DNA of 54,680 nt from assembly GCA_017478085.1 (NCBI GenBank), contig JAFVEE010000037.1, positions 1-54,680 of the forward strand. Direction: 5' to 3'. Source of the stretch: Prevotella sp. (GTDB lineage Bacteria > Bacteroidota > Bacteroidia > Bacteroidales > Bacteroidaceae). Below, in pieces: positions 25,639 through 34,158 of the stretch; position 1 is the stretch's first letter; every line of letters begins with the position of its first letter. Made by a program: the position numbers and the translations under genes. The notes under the pieces are model-generated. The model did no database searches. It saw only the letters and a list, made by a program, of their open reading frames with translations, and had not been told where the DNA came from.

Positions 25639-27366
25639 ATGCATTTCAAATGGAATTACGAAACACCTACACCCGAGCGACAACAAGCGGCTAAGGAACT
25701 GGCCGACAAGATGGGAATGAGTCCCGTCATGGGCCATCTGCTCCTGCAAAGAGGCATACGGACAGAGTCGGCTGCCAAGCGATTCTTCCGCCCTATGCTC
25801 AATGAGCTGATCGACCCGTTCCTGATGAACGACATGGACGTGGCCGTAGACCGCCTGAACGATGCGATGGGCCGCAAGGAGCGCATTATGGTCTATGGAG
25901 ACTATGACGTCGACGGCTGTACGGCTGTAGCTTTAGTGTACAAGTTCCTGCAGCAGTTCTATTCCAACATTGAGTACTATATCCCCGACCGCTATGAAGA
26001 GGGGTATGGCATCAGCAAGAAGGGACTGGACTATGCTGCCGAACAAGGTGTAAAATTGATTATCGTGCTCGATTGCGGCATCAAGGCAATCGACGAGATT
26101 GCCTATGCCAAGTCGCTGGGCATCGACTTTATTATTTGCGACCACCACGTGCCCGATGACGACTTGCCCTGCGCGGTGGCCATCCTGAACCCCAAGCGGG
26201 TCGACTCCACCTATCCCTTCAAGCACCTCTGCGGCTGCGGCGTGGGCTTCAAGTTCATGCAGGCCTTTGCCAAGAACAACGGCATACCCTTCTCGCAGCT
26301 CATCCCCCTGCTCGACTTCTGTGCCGTGAGCATAGCGGCCGACATCGTGCCGGTGATGGGCGAGAACCGCATCCTGGCCTTCCATGGACTGAAGCAGCTG
26401 AACCAGAACCCCTCGGTAGGACTGAAGGCCATCATCGAGATATGCGGACTGACGGGGCGCGAGCTGACCATGAGCGACATCGTGTTCAAGATAGGCCCCC
26501 GCATCAATGCCAGCGGCCGCGTGCAGAACGGCACCGAGACCGTAGACCTGCTCGTGGAGAAGGACATCAAGCGGGCACTGGCCGAGGCTACCCACATCAA
26601 CAAGTACAACGAGCAGCGCAAGGACATCGACAAGCAGATGACCGAAGAGGCCAACCAGATTGCGGAGCGGCTGGAGAGCCAGGAGCACCAGCCTGCCATC
26701 GTGCTCTACGACGAGGGGTGGAAGAAAGGCGTGGTGGGCATCGTGGCCTCGCGCCTCACCGAGATCTACTACCGCCCCACCGTGGTGCTTTCGTGTACCG
26801 ACGGCATAGCCAGCGGCTCGGCCCGCAGCGTGGCAGGCTACGACATCTACGATGCCATCAAGTCGTGCCGCGACCTGCTCGAGAACTTCGGCGGCCACAC
26901 CTACGCCGTGGGCCTGTCGCTCAAGGTCGAGAACATTCCCGAGTTCCGTCGCCGCTTCCAGAAGTACGTCAGCGAGCACATTCTGCCCGAGCAGACCGAG
27001 GCCATGCTCGAAATCGAGGTGGAAGTAGACTTCAAGGACATCACCAAGAAGCTGCACAACGACCTGAAGAAGTTCGCCCCCTACGGCCCCATGAACCCCA
27101 AGCCGCTGTTCTGCACCCGCAACGTCTACGACTATGGCACCAGCAAGGTGGTGGGCAAGCAGCAGGAGCACATCAAGCTGGAGCTGGTCGACTCGCGCTC
27201 GAGCAACGTGATGAACGGCATAGCCTTAGGCCAGAGTGCCGCAGCCCGCTATATCAAGTCGAAGCGCTCGTTCGACATCGTCTACACCATCGAGGAGAAC
27301 ATCTACAAGCGTGGCGAGGTGCAGTTGCAGATAGAAGACATCAAGCCGTCGGAAATTGAGAATTGA
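25639..27366 (+). CDS. recJ: single-stranded-DNA-specific exonuclease RecJ
   Basis: Degrades single-stranded DNA 5' to 3' in recombination and mismatch repair. Full length at 575 residues. DHH-family motifs are visible: YGDYDVDGCTA (near 80), LDCGIKAID, ICDHHVPDDD (near 170), SIAADIVPVMGENR, and the DHHA1 motif GGHTYAVGLSL near 415. The C-terminal OB-fold ends at PSEIEN. The recQ gene follows immediately; the stop codon and the next start lie inside a 7-base tandem repeat. The pair forms a repair operon. Confidence 0.96.
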   Translation: MHFKWNYETPTPERQQAAKELADKMGMSPVMGHLLLQRGIRTESAAKRFFRPMLNELIDPFLMNDMDVAVDRLNDAMGRKERIMVYGDYDVDGCTAVALVYKFLQQFYSNIEYYIPDRYEEGYGISKKGLDYAAEQGVKLIIVLDCGIKAIDEIAYAKSLGIDFIICDHHVPDDDLPCAVAILNPKRVDSTYPFKHLCGCGVGFKFMQAFAKNNGIPFSQLIPLLDFCAVSIAADIVPVMGENRILAFHGLKQLNQNPSVGLKAIIEICGLTGRELTMSDIVFKIGPRINASGRVQNGTETVDLLVEKDIKRALAEATHINKYNEQRKDIDKQMTEEANQIAERLESQEHQPAIVLYDEGWKKGVVGIVASRLTEIYYRPTVVLSCTDGIASGSARSVAGYDIYDAIKSCRDLLENFGGHTYAVGLSLKVENIPEFRRRFQKYVSEHILPEQTEAMLEIEVEVDFKDITKKLHNDLKKFAPYGPMNPKPLFCTRNVYDYGTSKVVGKQQEHIKLELVDSRSSNVMNGIALGQSAAARYIKSKRSFDIVYTIEENIYKRGEVQLQIEDIKPSEIEN

Positions 27367-27381
27367 AAATTGAGAATTGAG
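27354..27381 (+). repeat. 7-base tandem repeat at the recJ/recQ junction
   Basis: Four units of AATTGAR in perfect register (27354, 27361, 27368, 27375). The unit supplies the recJ stop TGA (27364-27366) and the TTG start of recQ (27370-27372). Because 7 is not a multiple of 3, gain or loss of a unit would change which frame is joined. Confidence 0.9.
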
Positions 27382-29274
27382 AATCTTCAATCCATCCTGA
27401 AGCGCTACTGGGGCTACGACAGCTTCCGGGGCATTCAGCGCGAAATCATCGAATCGATCTTTGCAGGCCGCGACACGCTGGGGCTTATGCCCACGGGCGG
27501 CGGCAAGAGCATCACCTTCCAGGTGCCTGCCCTGGCACAGGAGGGCGTTTGCGTGGTCATCACGCCCCTCATCGCCCTGATGAAAGACCAGGTGCACAAC
27601 CTACGCCGACGGGGCATCAAGGCAGCAGCCATCTATTCGGGCATGAGCCACGACGACATCGTGCAGACGCTCGAGAATGCCGTCTTCGGTGGCGTCAAGC
27701 TGCTCTATGTCTCGCCCGAGCGCCTTTCCTCCGACATTTTCCGCACCAAGCTGCGCCACATGCAGGTGAGCTTCATCTGCGTAGACGAGGCCCACTGCAT
27801 CTCGCAATGGGGCTACGACTTCCGTCCCAGCTATCTGGAAATAGCCCATATACGCCAGGACCTGCCCGACATTCCCATCCTGGCACTCACCGCCACCGCC
27901 ACCCCGCAGGTGGTCGACGACATCCAGGACAGGCTGGCCTTTCGCCAGAAGAACGTGTTCCGCATGAGCTTCGAGCGCAAGAACCTGTCATATGTGGTTC
28001 GCTACGCTCCCGACAAGCAGCAACAGCTCGTCCATATATTAAATAATGTGGCAGGCTCGGCCATCGTCTACGCCCGTAGCCGCCAGCGCACCAAGGAGTA
28101 TGCCCAGTTCCTGACGGCCAAGGGCTTCAGCGCCACCTTCTTCCACGCAGGGCTCGCCGATGCCGAGAAAGACCAGAGGCAGCGCGACTGGCAGGCCGAC
28201 AAGGTGCGGGTGATGGTGGCCACCAACGCCTTCGGCATGGGTATCGACAAGCCCGACGTGCGACTTGTCATCCACGTCGACTGCCCCAGCAGCATCGAGG
28301 CCTACTTCCAGGAGGCAGGCCGCGCCGGGCGCGATGGGCAGCGAGCCTACGCCGTGCTGCTATATAACAACAGCGACCAGCAGAAGCTACAGAAGCGCAT
28401 TGCCGACACCTTCCCCGCGAAGGACTTCATTCGCCAGGTATACGACCACCTGGCCTACTTCTACCAAGTAGGCGTAGGCTCGGGCTACAACGCCATCTTC
28501 GAGTTTCCCATCGACAAGTTCTGCCACGCCTACAAGCACTTCCCCATTCAGGTAGATTCGGCCTTGAAGATTCTCGACCGGGCCGGCTATATAGAGTATC
28601 GCGAAGAGGAAGAGAGCCAGGCCCGCCTGATGTTCACCATCGAGCGCGACGACCTGTACCGGCTGAAGGGAAACTCGCCCGAAGAGGATAAGATCATCGT
28701 GACCCTCTTGCGCCACTACAGCGGCCTGTTCTGCGACTATGCCTACATAGACGAAGCCTTTATCGCCCAGCAGACACAGCTCTCGCAACCCGTTGTCTAT
28801 CAGTCGCTGAAGCTTCTGTCGCAAAAGCACATCTTGAACTTTATTCCCCAGAAGCGCACGCCCTACGTTCGCTATCGCCAGCGACGCGAGGATGCCGAGC
28901 ACCTCACGTTCCCCCCCGCCGTCTACGAAGACCTGCGGCGCCGTTTCGCCGAGCGCATTGAGGCTATGCTGCGCTATGCCACGACCAGCGACCAGTGCCG
29001 TTCGCGGCAGCTGCTGCGCTATTTCGGGGAATCATCGTCAACTGATTGTGGCCATTGCGACGTATGCCTCGACCGCAAGGGTTCCCTGGTAAGCCGCGAA
29101 AAGCTGGAAGAGGCCCAGACGATGATCCTCGACCTGCTAAACGACCGGCAGGAGCACCGCATAACCCAGCTGCACGCACTGCCCCTACCCTACGAAACGA
29201 TGGACGAAGCCCTGCGCCGCCTCGTCGACGAGCGAACGATAATCGACGACGATGGATGGCTGCGCCTCGGCTAA
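27370..29274 (+). CDS. recQ: ATP-dependent DNA helicase RecQ
   Basis: A 3'-to-5' superfamily 2 helicase, 634 residues. Walker A is MPTGGGKS (near residue 41), the DExH box is VDEAHCISQWG, motif VI is QEAGRAGRDGQ, and the zinc-binding cysteines are CRSRQLLRYFG...CGHCDVC near 560. A winged-helix region precedes these cysteines; no HRDC domain is evident at the C-terminus. No ATG is available near the N-terminus; the TTG at 27370, supplied by the AATTGAR repeat, is the best start and keeps the Q motif intact (FRGIQREII). It ends in CTAA, overlapping the stop of the convergent LolA-like gene. Confidence 0.95.
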   Translation: MRIENLQSILKRYWGYDSFRGIQREIIESIFAGRDTLGLMPTGGGKSITFQVPALAQEGVCVVITPLIALMKDQVHNLRRRGIKAAAIYSGMSHDDIVQTLENAVFGGVKLLYVSPERLSSDIFRTKLRHMQVSFICVDEAHCISQWGYDFRPSYLEIAHIRQDLPDIPILALTATATPQVVDDIQDRLAFRQKNVFRMSFERKNLSYVVRYAPDKQQQLVHILNNVAGSAIVYARSRQRTKEYAQFLTAKGFSATFFHAGLADAEKDQRQRDWQADKVRVMVATNAFGMGIDKPDVRLVIHVDCPSSIEAYFQEAGRAGRDGQRAYAVLLYNNSDQQKLQKRIADTFPAKDFIRQVYDHLAYFYQVGVGSGYNAIFEFPIDKFCHAYKHFPIQVDSALKILDRAGYIEYREEEESQARLMFTIERDDLYRLKGNSPEEDKIIVTLLRHYSGLFCDYAYIDEAFIAQQTQLSQPVVYQSLKLLSQKHILNFIPQKRTPYVRYRQRREDAEHLTFPPAVYEDLRRRFAERIEAMLRYATTSDQCRSRQLLRYFGESSSTDCGHCDVCLDRKGSLVSREKLEEAQTMILDLLNDRQEHRITQLHALPLPYETMDEALRRLVDERTIIDDDGWLRLG

Positions 29275-29894
29275 CGCTTGTCTACAAATTTCCATCCTTT
29301 CGCATATTTCTCTTTGGGGAAGGCGAACACATCGTCCGTAATGCCGCCCGACTTGAAGTTCGAGATCTTCACCGTAGTCCAGAAGAAAGCCACTTTTATC
29401 CGCAGCCGTATGGGGGCGTAGGTCTTCTGCGCCACCAAGGCCTTCACCTCCTTGATGGTGCCCTTGGCTCCCTTCTTCTGCTTCAGCTTGATCATCAGTC
29501 CCTCAGGGTCAGAGGCAATGCTATAGTCAAAGTCATCGAGCGAGAACTTGAACTTCCCGCTGTACTTGTCCTTCTTGTCGCTATTGGCCTCGTGAATCTC
29601 CACGGTCTTCTTCTTCCTGAAAGCCATATAGGCCGTCTTGCCGTCGTTCCAGGTATCTACGCGCTCATCGCTGAATCGCTGCTTCTTGCCCTTGAACGTA
29701 ATGTTGCCATGGGTCTTGTACAGCCCTACGATGTTCACATCGTAGGTCAGGGCTGAGCCCTGCTGACCGAACACCCGCTCATAGGCGGTGTCGAATATGC
29801 GCCTGGCCTGCCGGGCATTGGGCGTATCACCTTGGGCCGAAGCTCCTGCCACGCTAAGCAGCATCAAGACATATAAAACAATCTTCTTTTTCAT
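29271..29894 (-). CDS. LolA-like periplasmic lipoprotein-carrier family protein
   Basis: A 207-residue exported protein, start at 29894 giving a signal peptide (MKKKIVLYVLMLLSVAGASAQ). The mature part has the pattern of the Bacteroidetes LolA-like family: NARQARRIFDTAYERVF, then alternating beta strands (VDTWNDGKTAYMAFRKKKTVEIH) and a C-terminal PKEKYAKGWKFVDKR. LolA carries lipoproteins through the periplasm to the outer membrane; members of this Bacteroidetes variant may carry other lipids. An ATG at 29915 adds seven residues without improving the signal. Identification is by overall pattern, not by a short motif. Confidence 0.75.
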   Translation of the reverse strand: MKKKIVLYVLMLLSVAGASAQGDTPNARQARRIFDTAYERVFGQQGSALTYDVNIVGLYKTHGNITFKGKKQRFSDERVDTWNDGKTAYMAFRKKKTVEIHEANSDKKDKYSGKFKFSLDDFDYSIASDPEGLMIKLKQKKGAKGTIKEVKALVAQKTYAPIRLRIKVAFFWTTVKISNFKSGGITDDVFAFPKEKYAKGWKFVDKR

Positions 29895-29902
29895 TGCGGG
29901 TG

Positions 29903-29910
29903 CAAAATTA
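29903..29910 (-). promoter_or_regulatory. promoter -7 box of the LolA-like gene
   Basis: Minus-strand TAATTTTG only 9 bases before the chosen start at 29894; it overlaps the alternative start at 29915, which argues for the shorter protein. Array B begins about 60 bases upstream. Confidence 0.5.
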
Positions 29911-29972
29911 CACAAAAACGCTTAGAAAACTACAGATTTTGGGAAGATTAACGGTTTACCGCCCCATCGCAA

Positions 29973-30075
29973 AACAACGGAGGCTTCATTAGAAGACAAC
30001 GAGGGCCTCATTATAAGACAATGGAGGCCCCATTGCAAGACAATGGAGCCCTCATTAGAAGACAACGGATTCCAT
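29973..30075. repeat. 22-base tandem array B, four and a half units
   Basis: Units begin at 29973, 29995, 30017, 30039 and 30061 (partial). The consensus is GACAAYGGAGGCYYCATTRNAA, the same family as array A at 12596. The third unit contains the perfect palindrome CAATGG-AGGCC-CCATTG-like core. It lies upstream of the LolA-like gene's promoter and beside a broken gene, in a 625-base stretch without an intact gene. Confidence 0.93.
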
Positions 30076-30126
30076 ACTTAATTCTAATTATGCAGCAATA
30101 CGAATGCAAAAATAAACCTTTTTGTT

Positions 30127-30225
30127 GGAATCCCCCAATTTATATCCAAGAAAACATACGGAATCCCCAAATTTTTCACCTAAAAACCGTATGGAATCCC
30201 CAAATGTTTGTTTAGAAGCACATCT
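30127..30225. repeat. 33-base tandem repeat, three units
   Basis: Units start at 30127, 30160 and 30193, each beginning GGAATCCCC followed by an AT-rich stretch. Identity is highest in the first 12 bases and falls toward the end. An inverted copy of the unit junction (30067-30077) is the exact reverse complement of 30189-30199, so an 11-base inverted pair encloses about 133 bases. Confidence 0.88.
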
Positions 30226-30519
30226 CGCCGATGGTGAATCGGGAGTCATTCGACTTCACATCAGAAATGCGGTAATGCTGATTTCACGGTTTTGCCATGT
30301 GGTGCGCATGGAAACATTGCCACGCTGTCGGTCTGTGCAGTTGTCGTGCCAGTGATGACGAAATCGATGCTGTCTTCCTGGGCGGGAGTGAATGTCTGTC
30401 CCTGCCCCGCCCTTAGGAAGAGGCAAAAGAGCATTAAGCAAACTCATCACCAAATTGGGATGCTCGCCGAATATCTTCTTGAAAGTCAGGTCGGCCTTCG
30501 GGTCTAAGTACTTTGCCAT
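30212..30519 (-). pseudogene. broken Rpn-family nuclease/transposase start joined to gene remnants
   Basis: The frame from ATG 30519 begins like an Rpn-family (PD-(D/E)XK recombination-promoting nuclease) protein: MAKYLDPKADLTFKKIFGEHPN, MSLLNALLPLP. After about 36 residues the similarity stops. A second frame then reads GQTFTPAQEDSIDFVITG...TVKSALPHF and stops near 30264; a third ends VKSNDSRFTIGEMCF at 30212. Rpn proteins are about 300 residues. The most natural reading is a deletion that fused the first 100 bases of an Rpn gene to the frameshifted 3' end of another, unidentified gene. I do not think a working protein is made. Confidence 0.65.
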
Positions 30520-30610
30520 AGTCGTGATGTTCTAAGAAATCAGCTACAAATATACAAAATGTTTTGGAATAATAGCGCGATTATTGCGTTAAACTTGCGA
30601 AATCTGTCTT

Positions 30611-30637
30611 TTGTTACGCACTTTTTTCGTAATTTTG
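30611..30637 (+). promoter_or_regulatory. promoter of the binding-lipoprotein gene
   Basis: TTG (30611-30613) and TAATTTTG (30630-30637), 16 bases apart. The start codon follows 7 bases later, so the leader is very short. Confidence 0.55.
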
Positions 30638-30644
30638 CATCGCA

Positions 30645-31553
30645 ATGAGAAAAGGACTATCATACATACTGCTTGTGGCAGCCCTGCTGGCCGGGTGCGA
30701 CGGCAACGCGCCCCGCAGTACGGAGGAGGCCAGCGAGGCCAACGGCCAGAACGACACCACGCTGCTAAGCATTGCCGTGACACCCACGCTCGACTGCCTG
30801 CCGCTGTTCGTGGCCAGCGACCACCACCTGTTCGAGAAGCAGGGACTACAGGTGCGCTTAGACAGCTACCAGTCGCAGATGGATCAGGACACGGCCCTGG
30901 CAGCAAGCCGCGTGAGCGGAATGACCACCGACCTGGTACGGGCCGAGCGCCTGCGCGGGCAGGGCACCGCCCTAAGCTACGCCACGGCCACGCAGGCCTC
31001 GTGGCAGCTGCTCACCAGCCGCACCGCCCGCATCAAGCAACCCCACCAGCTGCGCGACAAGATGGTGGCCATGACGCGCTTCTCGGCCACCCACCTGCTC
31101 TGCGACCTAATGGTAGACAGCGCCAAGCTGCCCACGGAGCACGTGTTTCGCATTCAGGTGAACGACGTGGCCGTGCGGCTGAACATGCTGCAGGTGGGCA
31201 ATATGGACGCGCTGCTGCTGCCCGAGCCACAAGCCACGGCGGCACGCAACATGAAAGCCCACGTGCTCTACGACACCCGCCCGGCCGACCTGTGGCTGGG
31301 GGTGATGGTGTTCCGCGAGAAGGCCGTGGACGCCAACCGGCTGAGACTCCTGCAGAAAGTCTACGACGAAGCCTGCGACAGTCTGAACGAGCGTGGGCTC
31401 GCGGCATACGCCGACGTGATTATGAGGCGGTGCAACGTGAGCAGGCGCACGGTGGACTCGCTGCCCACCCACTTGAACTACCCCCACTGGCAACAGCCAC
31501 GAGACCGCGACCTGCAGCGGGCGCAGGAGTGGCTGAAAAAGAACCGACAATAA
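30645..31553 (+). CDS. substrate-binding lipoprotein (NMT1/SsuA-like)
   Basis: A 302-residue lipoprotein, with lipobox LLAGC and lipidated Cys at 18. The mature part has the type II periplasmic-binding fold of the NMT1/THI5/SsuA group: LSIAVTPTLDCLPLFVASDHHLFEKQGLQVRLD, a GMTTDLVRAERLRGQG hinge region, and LLPEPQATAARN. These proteins deliver thiamine precursors, nitrate, sulphonates or similar small solutes to an ABC importer. No permease or ATPase gene lies beside it, so the substrate and the transporter are unknown. It is followed after 16 bases by the large TPR gene. Confidence 0.85.
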   Translation: MRKGLSYILLVAALLAGCDGNAPRSTEEASEANGQNDTTLLSIAVTPTLDCLPLFVASDHHLFEKQGLQVRLDSYQSQMDQDTALAASRVSGMTTDLVRAERLRGQGTALSYATATQASWQLLTSRTARIKQPHQLRDKMVAMTRFSATHLLCDLMVDSAKLPTEHVFRIQVNDVAVRLNMLQVGNMDALLLPEPQATAARNMKAHVLYDTRPADLWLGVMVFREKAVDANRLRLLQKVYDEACDSLNERGLAAYADVIMRRCNVSRRTVDSLPTHLNYPHWQQPRDRDLQRAQEWLKKNRQ

Positions 31554-31569
31554 CACACGCGCTTTACTT

Positions 31570-33777
31570 ATGTGGAAGAACAAACTCTTTGACGATATTA
31601 CCAAACTCGTTCAGCAGCACCGGCTGGGCAAGGCGCTCTACCAGCTGGAGAGCTACCTGCTGGCCAACGCCCACCAGACGGAACTGAGCGAACTGCTCAC
31701 CCTGAAAGACGACTATCAGCTCATGGCCGACTACTGGCGCAAGGGCTTCGACGACCCCAAACGCGAAGAGGTCTACCTGCAACTGCTGCGGCGCCTCTAT
31801 GTGCTCACCACCAATGTGGCCATTCACGACCGCATACGCAACACCTCGTTCCTGCTCAGCGCCTACTCACGCTCGCGCCAGGCCCGCAAGAACTGGAGCG
31901 TGGCCACCCTGCAGGCCGACCTCGAGGGCTACGTCTCGGAGGTGGCCCTGCTGCAGCTGGAGCCTGAGCACGTGCGACAGCAGAAGAGCCAGCAGCTCTA
32001 TGCCACCCACCAGCGCATGATGAACGACCTGTTCGACTATATCTGGACTTCGCGCTCGTGGCGTGACTCCATGGCCGGGGCCTTCGAGACCATCCTGCTC
32101 TCGCCCACCATCGACCCCATCGACCAGCAGCTCATCGTCAGCGCGGTGATGCTCTCGGCCATGAACGCCTTCGACTTCAACAAGTTCCGCGTGCTCACCA
32201 CCGTCTATGCACAGGCTTTCGACGAGCAGCTGCGCCAGCGGGCACTCGTGGGATGGGTGCTCTGCGCGGCCTCGAGCAAGGCTTCGCTCTACCCCGAGAT
32301 GCCCCAGATCGTGGCCCGCCTGTGTGCCGACGAGCGTTGCCGCCAGGAGCTCACCGAGCTACAGCTGCAACTGGTGTACTGCGCCCAGGCCGATGCCGAC
32401 TCGCAGAAGATACGCGACGAGATCATGCCCGAGCTGATACGCAACGAGAACATCAAGGTGACGCAGCGAGGCATCGTCGAGATGGACGACGACAAGATGG
32501 AAGACATTCTGCACCCCGATGCCGCCGAGCAACGGCTGGAGCGGGTCGAGGAGAACATGCGCAAGATGGCCGACATGCTGAAGCAGGGCTCCGACATATA
32601 CTTCGCAGGCTTCTCGCAGATGAAGCGCTTCCCCTTCTTCAACGACGTGGCCAACTGGTTCGTGCCCTTCTACCCCCAGCACCCAGGCGTGAGCAGCATC
32701 TGGGAGGGCGTGAAGGCCAAGAAATTCCTCAAGATGATTACGGGCGTGGCCGCCTTCTGCGACAGCGACAAGTACTCGTTTGTGCTGGCCTTCGACCAGG
32801 TGGTGAGCCGTCTGCCTCAGCAGATGCTCGAGATGGTCGAGCAGGGTGAGGCCCACCCCGTGCCAGTGGGCGGCGAGGTGCCCATAGAGGTGCAGCAGCG
32901 GCCCGACTTCCTGCGCCGACTCTACCTGCAGAACCTGTTTCGCTTCTTCCGGCTGTTCCCCTATCGCAGCGAATTCGTCACGCCCTTCGGCCCCCGGCCC
33001 TGCATCTTCTTCGCCAACAGTCTGTTCCGCGGCACCGAGCTCGAACAGCGCATGCCCGAGGTGGCATCGTTCCTGGCCAAGCGCAAGCAGTTTGAGGCTG
33101 CGAAGAACGTGCTCAGCAACGTGAGCAGCAAGCACCACGACTACCAGTACCTCATGCTGAAGGCCCACGTGCTGATGCACCAGGACGTGGGCGACGGCGC
33201 CGAGCTCATCACCATGAACCGCGTAGCCGAGCTCTACGACCGCGCCCTGCGGCTGCAGCCCGGCGATGCCCGCGCCACAAAGGGCCACGCCCGCGCCTTG
33301 ATGGCCTGCCACAGATACGAGGAGGCCTTCGAAGACTACGAGCAGCTGCTGACACAGCCCACGGTGAACCGAAGCACCGAGCTGAACGCCGCCGTATGCC
33401 TGGTGAACATGAAGCGCTACGAAGAGGCGCTGAAGCTGCTCTATAAGCTGAACTACGAGCAGCCCGACGAGCCGCAGTCCAACCGCGTGCTGGCCTGGAC
33501 ACTGGCCGTGAGCGGCAAGTACGAGCAGGCGCAGAAGCTATACGACAAGCTGCTATCGGCCAGCAAGCCCCAGCCTGCCGACATGCTGAACTACGGCTAC
33601 TGCCTATGGTTCAAGGGCGATGTGGTGAGTGCGGTGAGCATGATGCGCCAGTACAAAGACCAGCAGAAAGAGGCCGCCATCGGCGAGGAACTGCTTCACA
33701 CAGAGTACCAGCTCATTCGCGACCATGGCATCAGCGATGCCGACATACACCTCATGCTCGACTACTTAGGCGAGTAG
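31570..33777 (+). CDS. large TPR-containing protein
   Basis: A 735-residue soluble protein without signal peptide or membrane segments. The N-terminal 520 residues are helical and do not match a family I know (MWKNKLFDDITKLVQQHRLGKALYQLESYLL...). Residues about 520-700 are clear TPR units (AELYDRALRLQPGDARATKGHARALM; NMKRYEEALKLLYKLNYEQPD). Its place 16 bases after the binding lipoprotein suggests one transcript. Its last 12 bases overlap the 3' end of folK on the other strand. Confidence 0.82.
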   Translation: MWKNKLFDDITKLVQQHRLGKALYQLESYLLANAHQTELSELLTLKDDYQLMADYWRKGFDDPKREEVYLQLLRRLYVLTTNVAIHDRIRNTSFLLSAYSRSRQARKNWSVATLQADLEGYVSEVALLQLEPEHVRQQKSQQLYATHQRMMNDLFDYIWTSRSWRDSMAGAFETILLSPTIDPIDQQLIVSAVMLSAMNAFDFNKFRVLTTVYAQAFDEQLRQRALVGWVLCAASSKASLYPEMPQIVARLCADERCRQELTELQLQLVYCAQADADSQKIRDEIMPELIRNENIKVTQRGIVEMDDDKMEDILHPDAAEQRLERVEENMRKMADMLKQGSDIYFAGFSQMKRFPFFNDVANWFVPFYPQHPGVSSIWEGVKAKKFLKMITGVAAFCDSDKYSFVLAFDQVVSRLPQQMLEMVEQGEAHPVPVGGEVPIEVQQRPDFLRRLYLQNLFRFFRLFPYRSEFVTPFGPRPCIFFANSLFRGTELEQRMPEVASFLAKRKQFEAAKNVLSNVSSKHHDYQYLMLKAHVLMHQDVGDGAELITMNRVAELYDRALRLQPGDARATKGHARALMACHRYEEAFEDYEQLLTQPTVNRSTELNAAVCLVNMKRYEEALKLLYKLNYEQPDEPQSNRVLAWTLAVSGKYEQAQKLYDKLLSASKPQPADMLNYGYCLWFKGDVVSAVSMMRQYKDQQKEAAIGEELLHTEYQLIRDHGISDADIHLMLDYLGE

Positions 33778-34146
33778 CAGCAGGGCCTTGATGTAGGGGC
33801 GGTCCCAGTCGCGCAGGTGGTGGCGGGCTTCGTCATACTGCATCAGGTCAAGGTCTATGCGCACCCTGCCCTGCCGCCGGTCTTCGGCGGTGCGTCCCAG
33901 CGCTTTCTCTATGTCTTTCAGTTCCCCTACCAGCTGCTCGTCGCCCAGACAAGTGGTGGCGTAGACCAGCTGGTTCAGGTAGAGCGGGGAACTATGAGGG
34001 GCCGAGAAGGGCTCCGTCCACAATTCCCGAGTATAGTTTGTATCGGAAAGAATCCGGCTAAGGCACTCGCGTGCCTTGGCCAGATTCTTCTCAGGGTCGC
34101 AGTTGGCGGCCAGCGAAATGATGACCTTGTGCTGCTGCTGTGACAT
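33766..34146 (-). CDS. folK: FolK-like hydroxymethylpterin pyrophosphokinase, short form
   Basis: Resembles 2-amino-4-hydroxy-6-hydroxymethyldihydropteridine diphosphokinase, which activates the pterin for folate synthesis. Seen: the N-terminal strand KVIISLAANCDPEKNL in place of the common SLGSNxxP, YLNQLVYATT, IEKALGRTAEDRRQGRVRIDLDLM with the magnesium-binding Asp pair. At 126 residues it is shorter than E. coli FolK (159) and lacks the usual HPR motif, ending in HHLRDWDRPYIKALLLL. It may be a divergent enzyme or a family member with altered activity. It is 12 bases after the malic enzyme gene. Confidence 0.75.
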   Translation of the reverse strand: MSQQQHKVIISLAANCDPEKNLAKARECLSRILSDTNYTRELWTEPFSAPHSSPLYLNQLVYATTCLGDEQLVGELKDIEKALGRTAEDRRQGRVRIDLDLMQYDEARHHLRDWDRPYIKALLLLA

Positions 34147-34158
34147 TCCTTCCTGTGC

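Noticed and set aside
30127-30225. CRISPR array
   Set aside because: Only three units, conserved mainly over 12 bases, similar sequence between the conserved parts and no cas genes. The 22-base arrays have no spacers at all.
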